Origin: Halalkaliarchaeum sp. AArc-CO
GTDB lineage: Archaea > Halobacteriota > Halobacteria > Halobacteriales > Haloferacaceae
Length of the DNA: 64,000 nt
Direction of reading: 5' to 3'
NCBI RefSeq assembly: GCF_024972735.1
Contig: NZ_CP087723.1
Coordinates: 2,046,001 to 2,110,000, forward strand
The position numbers and the translations under genes are program-made. Positions 60,421 to 64,000 of the stretch are shown piece after piece; positions within the stretch are counted from its first letter, which is position 1, and the number at the start of each line of letters is the position of its first letter. The notes under the pieces are model-generated. The model did not search any database, was not told the origin of the DNA, and worked only from the letters and a program-made list of their open reading frames with translations.

Positions 60421-61803
60421 TCAGTTCCCGTCGCCGCGACCCAGCGCCGACTCGCCGACGGAGTCGTGACCCTCGATCAGTTCCTGCCCGTCCATGTACG
60501 GTCGGAGCGCTTCCGGCACCTCGACGGTTCCGTCCTCGTTTTGGTAGTACTCGAGGATCGCCACCATCACCCGGCCGATCGCAGTCCCGGAGGCGTTGAG
60601 CGTGTGGAGATGCTCAGCCGACTCGTGATGTTCCCGGCGGAACCGGATGCCCGCCCGTCGCGCCTGGTACGCCTCGAAGTTCGACGCGCTGGACACCTCG
60701 AGCCACCGACCGCCCTGCTCGGGCCCGTCGGGCATGTCGTCGGCGGGCGCCCACACTTCGACGTCGACGGTCTTCGCTGAGGCGAACGTCAGGTCCCCGG
60801 TGCACAGATCGAGTGTCCGGTACGGGAGCTCCAGACGGTCGAGCACCGCACACGCCTCGTCGATGAGCGCCTCCAGCCGGTCGTCGCTGTTCTCGGGCCG
60901 GACGAAGTTGACGAGTTCGACCTTATTGAACTGGTGGACCCGGACGATTCCCCGGGTTTCGGTGCCGTGCTCGCCCGCTTCACGCCGGAAGTTCGGCGTG
61001 TACGCCTGATACTTCAGCGGGAGATCCTCGTCGAGGAGAATCTCCTCGCGGTGCATGTTCGTCACCGGTACCTCTGCGGTCGGACACAGCCACAGGTCGT
61101 CGTCGTCGTAGGCAGCGTGTTCGTCGCCGCCGATGCGATAGGCGTCGTGGTTGAACTTCGGGAGCTGACCCGTCCCGCGCATCGAAGAGCTCTTGACCGG
61201 GATCGGCGGGAAGATGTCGTGATACCCCTGTTCGCGATGGACGTCCATCATGAACTGGATCAGCGCGTGCTCGAGGCGGGCGCCGTCGCCCTTCAGGAAG
61301 TAGAAGCCGGAACCGGTCGTCTTCGCACCCCGCGCTTCGTCGAGGATCTCCAGTTGCTCGCCCAGTTCGTAGTGCGGCACCGCCTGGGCCGGGACGTCGC
61401 GCAGGTCGTCGAATCCAACCCGTCGGCGCTCGACGTTGTCGGACTCGTCTTCGCCGACCGGAACCGACTCCTGGGGGATCTGGGGAATTTCGAGCAGCCG
61501 CCGTTCGAGCTCCGCCTCGAGTTCGTCGGCCCGTTCCTCGAGGTCGGAGAGTTCCTCCTTGAGTTCGCTGGACTCCTCGATGGCTTCCTGAGCCTCCTCC
61601 TCTTTGCCCTCGGCTTTCAGCTCGCCGATCCGGCTGGACACTTCGTTTCGCCGGTGTCGGAGGTCGTCCCCCTTTGCTTTCAGCTCGCGCCACTCCGCAT
61701 CGATCTCGAGGATCCGGTCGAGGTCGACGTCCTCGGTGCCGCGGGCCGCGAGCGCCTCGCGGACGGCGTCCGGGTTCTCCCGGACGTACTGTCGGGTCAG
61801 CAT
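60421..61803 (-). CDS. serS: Seryl-tRNA synthetase
   Basis: Charges tRNA-Ser. 460 residues. An N-terminal coiled-coil arm (about residues 25-105) binds tRNA. The class II core has motif 2 (PNFRREAGEHG, then GIVRVHQFNKVE) and motif 3 (NASGTAIGRVMVAILE). It is the common type, not the rare methanogenic form. The ATG at 61803 gives MLTRQYVREN, the usual start; a longer frame upstream is not homologous. Divergent from the PAC2 gene. Confidence 0.96.
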   Translation of the reverse strand: MLTRQYVRENPDAVREALAARGTEDVDLDRILEIDAEWRELKAKGDDLRHRRNEVSSRIGELKAEGKEEEAQEAIEESSELKEELSDLEERADELEAELERRLLEIPQIPQESVPVGEDESDNVERRRVGFDDLRDVPAQAVPHYELGEQLEILDEARGAKTTGSGFYFLKGDGARLEHALIQFMMDVHREQGYHDIFPPIPVKSSSMRGTGQLPKFNHDAYRIGGDEHAAYDDDDLWLCPTAEVPVTNMHREEILLDEDLPLKYQAYTPNFRREAGEHGTETRGIVRVHQFNKVELVNFVRPENSDDRLEALIDEACAVLDRLELPYRTLDLCTGDLTFASAKTVDVEVWAPADDMPDGPEQGGRWLEVSSASNFEAYQARRAGIRFRREHHESAEHLHTLNASGTAIGRVMVAILEYYQNEDGTVEVPEALRPYMDGQELIEGHDSVGESALGRGDGN

Positions 61804-61930
61804 AGACGGATCTTCTGCGGGGACTCGGAAAATCGTATCGGGTCCGTGACGATGTGGGACACGCCGGCAACTGCGTGCAGTGGCCACTCGACCGACACGC
61901 CCAAGGGGCGTGCTCCCGCGAGTGACGCCT

Positions 61931-62686
61931 ATGGAAGACATCGAAATCGAACGCGTGGCCGACACAGAGCTCGACGCGCCCGTGCTCGTCGAGGGGCTCC
62001 CGGGAGTCGGTCACGTCGGGAAGCTCGCGGCCGAACACCTCCTCGAGGAGTGTGACAGCAAGCTCGTACGGCGGGTATACGCCACGGACTTCCCGCCGCA
62101 GGTGAACGTCGACGAGGACGGCGTCGCGGATCTCGTCTGCGCGGAGTTTCACGCCATCGAAACCGAGGGCGCCGACCTGCTCGTGTTGACCGGGGACCAC
62201 CAGGCGTCCTCGAACGAGGGGCATTACCGGCTCACTGACGCGTTCCTCGACCTCGCAGCGGAGTTCGGCTGCGAACGCGCCTTCGCACTCGGGGGCGTCC
62301 CGACCGGGGAGCTCGTCGAGGAGTATACGGTGCTCGGTGCCGTCTCCGGCGGAGAGCTGCGGGAGGAACTGGAGGCGGCAGGTGTCGAGTTCCGCCCCGA
62401 CGAACCTGCCGGCGGTATCGTCGGCGTCTCCGGACTCCTGCTCGGGCTCGGGAAACGCCGGGGGATCGAAGCGACGTGTCTGATGGGCGAAACCAGCGGC
62501 TATCTTGTCGATCCGAAGAGTGCCCGCGCCGTCCTGGAGGTGCTGGAAGCTGCCCTGGAGTTCGAGCTGGGATACGAACAGCTCGAAGACAGGGCCGAGG
62601 AGATGGAGGAGGTCGTCGGCAAGATCAGAGAGATGCAGGAGGGAGGCTCCGGGATCCCGGACGACGAGCTCCGATACATCGGGTGA
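61931..62686 (+). CDS. PAC2-family (proteasome assembly chaperone-like) protein, copy 2
   Basis: Encodes 251 residues with the PAC2 opening (VLVEGLPGVGHVGKLAAEHL) and core motifs such as ADLLVLTGDHQASS and ALGGVPTGELVEE. A C-terminal helix-rich extension (about 205-245) looks coiled-coil. It shares the LPGVG signature with the copy at 16757-17497 but is otherwise diverged, so the two are separate subfamilies. Function in archaea is unsettled. Confidence 0.84.
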   Translation: MEDIEIERVADTELDAPVLVEGLPGVGHVGKLAAEHLLEECDSKLVRRVYATDFPPQVNVDEDGVADLVCAEFHAIETEGADLLVLTGDHQASSNEGHYRLTDAFLDLAAEFGCERAFALGGVPTGELVEEYTVLGAVSGGELREELEAAGVEFRPDEPAGGIVGVSGLLLGLGKRRGIEATCLMGETSGYLVDPKSARAVLEVLEAALEFELGYEQLEDRAEEMEEVVGKIREMQEGGSGIPDDELRYIG

Positions 62687-62833
62687 GGGCGAAGACAGTG
62701 GTCGACACTCCGGCACACATATGAGCGACGTTGCGGTACCTACGAGTATGACGAATCGTGACACGACAGCGGCGGTCGACGGGACCGTTCGGTCCCGTCC
62801 CGTCCACACGGTATCTGAATGGGGACGACAGCA

Positions 62834-64000
62834 ATGACGGGAGTTCGCGTTGCAGGCGTCGGATTGACCCACTTCGGACAGCATCCGGAGCGAACCGGAC
62901 GGGACCTGTTCGCGGAGGCGAGCCAGCTTGCCTTCGAGGACGCGTCGGTCCCCCGCGGGGACGTCGAACAGCTCAACTACGGCAACTTCATGGGCGCGCT
63001 GGCGGAGCATCAGGGCCACCAGGCGCCACTGATGGCCGAGGCCGCCGGGATCGACTGCCCCGCCACCAGGTACGAGGAGGCGTGTGCCTCCGCGGGCGTG
63101 GCGGTCAGGGAGGCCGTAAAGACCGTCCGGAGCGGCGAGGCGGACGTCGTACTCGTCGGCGGGATGGAACGAATGACGAACCTCGGCACCGCCGGCGCGA
63201 CCGAGGGACTCGCCATCGCCGCCGACGACCTCTTCGAGGTGCGCGCGGGAATGACGTTCCCGGGCGCGTACGCCCTGATGGCGTCGGCGTACTTCGACGC
63301 GCACGGCGGCAGCCGGGAGGACCTGGCAGCCGTCGCCTCGAAGAACCACGGCAACGCCGTCGAGAACGAATACGCGCAGTACCAGCAGGAAGTCCCGGTC
63401 GAGAAGGCGATGGACGCCCCGCCGGTCGCGGAGCCGCTTCACCTGTTCGACTGTGCGCCGATCACCGACGGCGCCGCCGCGCTGGTGCTCGTTTCCGACG
63501 ACTACGCCGCGGCGAACGATCTCGATGTCCCCGTCGGGATCGTGGGCAGCGGACAAGGAACCGACAACCTCGCGCTCCAGGATCGCGACGAGCTGGCGTG
63601 GACGCCCGCGACCGAACAGGCGGCGGAGATGGCGTACGCCGACGCCGCAATCGAGGCCGACGACGTCGAACTCGCGGAGGTGCACGACTGCTTTACGATC
63701 GCAGAGGTGCTGGCACTGGAATCTCTGGGCCTCTATGACCCGGGACACGCGGCCGGGGCCGCCCGCCGCGGGGAAACGACCGCCGGCGGCGACCTGCCGG
63801 TGAACCTCTCGGGCGGGTTGAAAGCGAAGGGTCACCCGGTCGGCGCCACCGGCGCCTCGCAGGTGGTGGAAATGACCCGCCTGCTCCGGGGGGATCATCC
63901 GAACAGCGACGCCGTCGACGACGCCAGGCTCGGGATCACCCACAACGCCGGCGGGACGGTCGCGAGTGCAGTGGTTCACGTCCTGGAGGTGGTCGCATGA
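62834..64000 (+). CDS. Thiolase-family (SCP2-like) acyl-CoA acetyltransferase
   Basis: Encodes 388 residues. Nucleophilic Cys in EEACASAGVAV, the ITHNAGG motif near the C terminus, and GGLKAKGHPVGATG with the catalytic His identify a thiolase of the SCP2/acetyl-CoA C-acetyltransferase type. In haloarchaea these act in beta-oxidation or acetoacetyl-CoA formation, usually with a small DUF35 OB-fold partner. The last bases of the window (gcatga) contain the stop TGA overlapping an ATG at 63997, so a coupled partner gene should follow. The ATG at 62834 gives the family N terminus. Confidence 0.88.
   Translation: MTGVRVAGVGLTHFGQHPERTGRDLFAEASQLAFEDASVPRGDVEQLNYGNFMGALAEHQGHQAPLMAEAAGIDCPATRYEEACASAGVAVREAVKTVRSGEADVVLVGGMERMTNLGTAGATEGLAIAADDLFEVRAGMTFPGAYALMASAYFDAHGGSREDLAAVASKNHGNAVENEYAQYQQEVPVEKAMDAPPVAEPLHLFDCAPITDGAAALVLVSDDYAAANDLDVPVGIVGSGQGTDNLALQDRDELAWTPATEQAAEMAYADAAIEADDVELAEVHDCFTIAEVLALESLGLYDPGHAAGAARRGETTAGGDLPVNLSGGLKAKGHPVGATGASQVVEMTRLLRGDHPNSDAVDDARLGITHNAGGTVASAVVHVLEVVA

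Noticed and set aside
62721-62837. Possible 38-residue ORF that overlaps the thiolase start by ATGA
   Set aside because: The overlap is suggestive, but the peptide has no motif, no clear promoter or Shine-Dalgarno, and no recognisable relatives. The thiolase start is well explained without it.
60980-63979. 999-residue open frame on the minus strand across serS, PAC2 and thiolase genes
   Set aside because: Antisense or frame-shifted to three solid genes, low in normal protein motifs and rich in Arg; a by-product of high GC.

Overview
This 64 kb window is chromosomal DNA from a haloarchaeon (class Halobacteria). The evidence is high GC, strongly acidic proteins, twin-arginine (Tat) signal peptides and Tat lipoboxes, archaeosine tRNA-modification genes, archaeal-type ribosomal genes (L1-L10-L12, L37e), transcription factor S, halocyanins, a haloarchaeal cytochrome bc operon and an archaeal type IV pilus-like operon. 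Many genes have a TATA-like box centred about 27 bp before the start codon, as expected for leaderless haloarchaeal mRNAs; I used this to choose several starts. The genus cannot be fixed. I see no prophage, IS element, CRISPR array, convincing tRNA or rRNA. Coding density is very high and no gene-free gap exceeds 300 bp.

Layout. 0-3.5 kb: archaeosine pair tgtA and arcS. 3.5-12.5 kb: CPBP membrane protease, LysE-type exporter, small membrane protein, two lipoproteins, DUF371 protein, endonuclease III, HtpX-like protease, a CHRD-domain secreted protein, an M28 peptidase and a DUF5808-like protein. 12.6-15.3 kb: a cassette of a KaiC/RecA-like protein with a degenerate P-loop, a coiled-coil zinc-ribbon protein and a repeat-bearing Cys protein, followed by TFS. 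15.3-27.7 kb: isochorismate synthase, PAC2 protein, RNA methyltransferase plus a separate PUA-like protein, PiT phosphate transporter, anchored subtilase, membrane-tethered winged-helix regulator, surface protein, geranylgeranyl-reductase-family flavoprotein, NSS transporter, Trm112-like protein and a membrane protein.

27.7-31.2 kb: the L1-L10-L12 operon with a structured 5' leader that looks like an L1 autoregulatory site, then a TctA-like membrane protein. 31.3-41.3 kb: a pilus-like machine with a very large PilB-type ATPase carrying acidic ends and an internal repeat, PilC, and five pilin-like proteins. 41.3-46.7 kb: a cytochrome bc complex operon in which a membrane-anchored blue-copper protein sits where a Rieske protein might be expected; no Rieske gene is visible. 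46.8-54.8 kb: NAD-kinase-like protein without the GGDG motif, a second M28 peptidase, MFS transporter, halocyanin lipoprotein, a wHTH plus small membrane protein pair, and an MFS-MATE efflux pair with an upstream TetR-type palindrome. 54.9-64 kb: cystathionine gamma-synthase/lyase, 2-hydroxyacid dehydrogenase, radical SAM protein, AI-2E family permease, LSm-L37e, Trm56, SerS, a second PAC2 protein and a thiolase that ends exactly at the window edge.

The best candidates for poorly described biology are the pilus-like operon, the cupredoxin-containing bc operon, the pseudo-ATPase/zinc-ribbon cassette, and the NAD-kinase-like protein. Family names in the DUF7xxx range are given from memory and should be checked by profile search.
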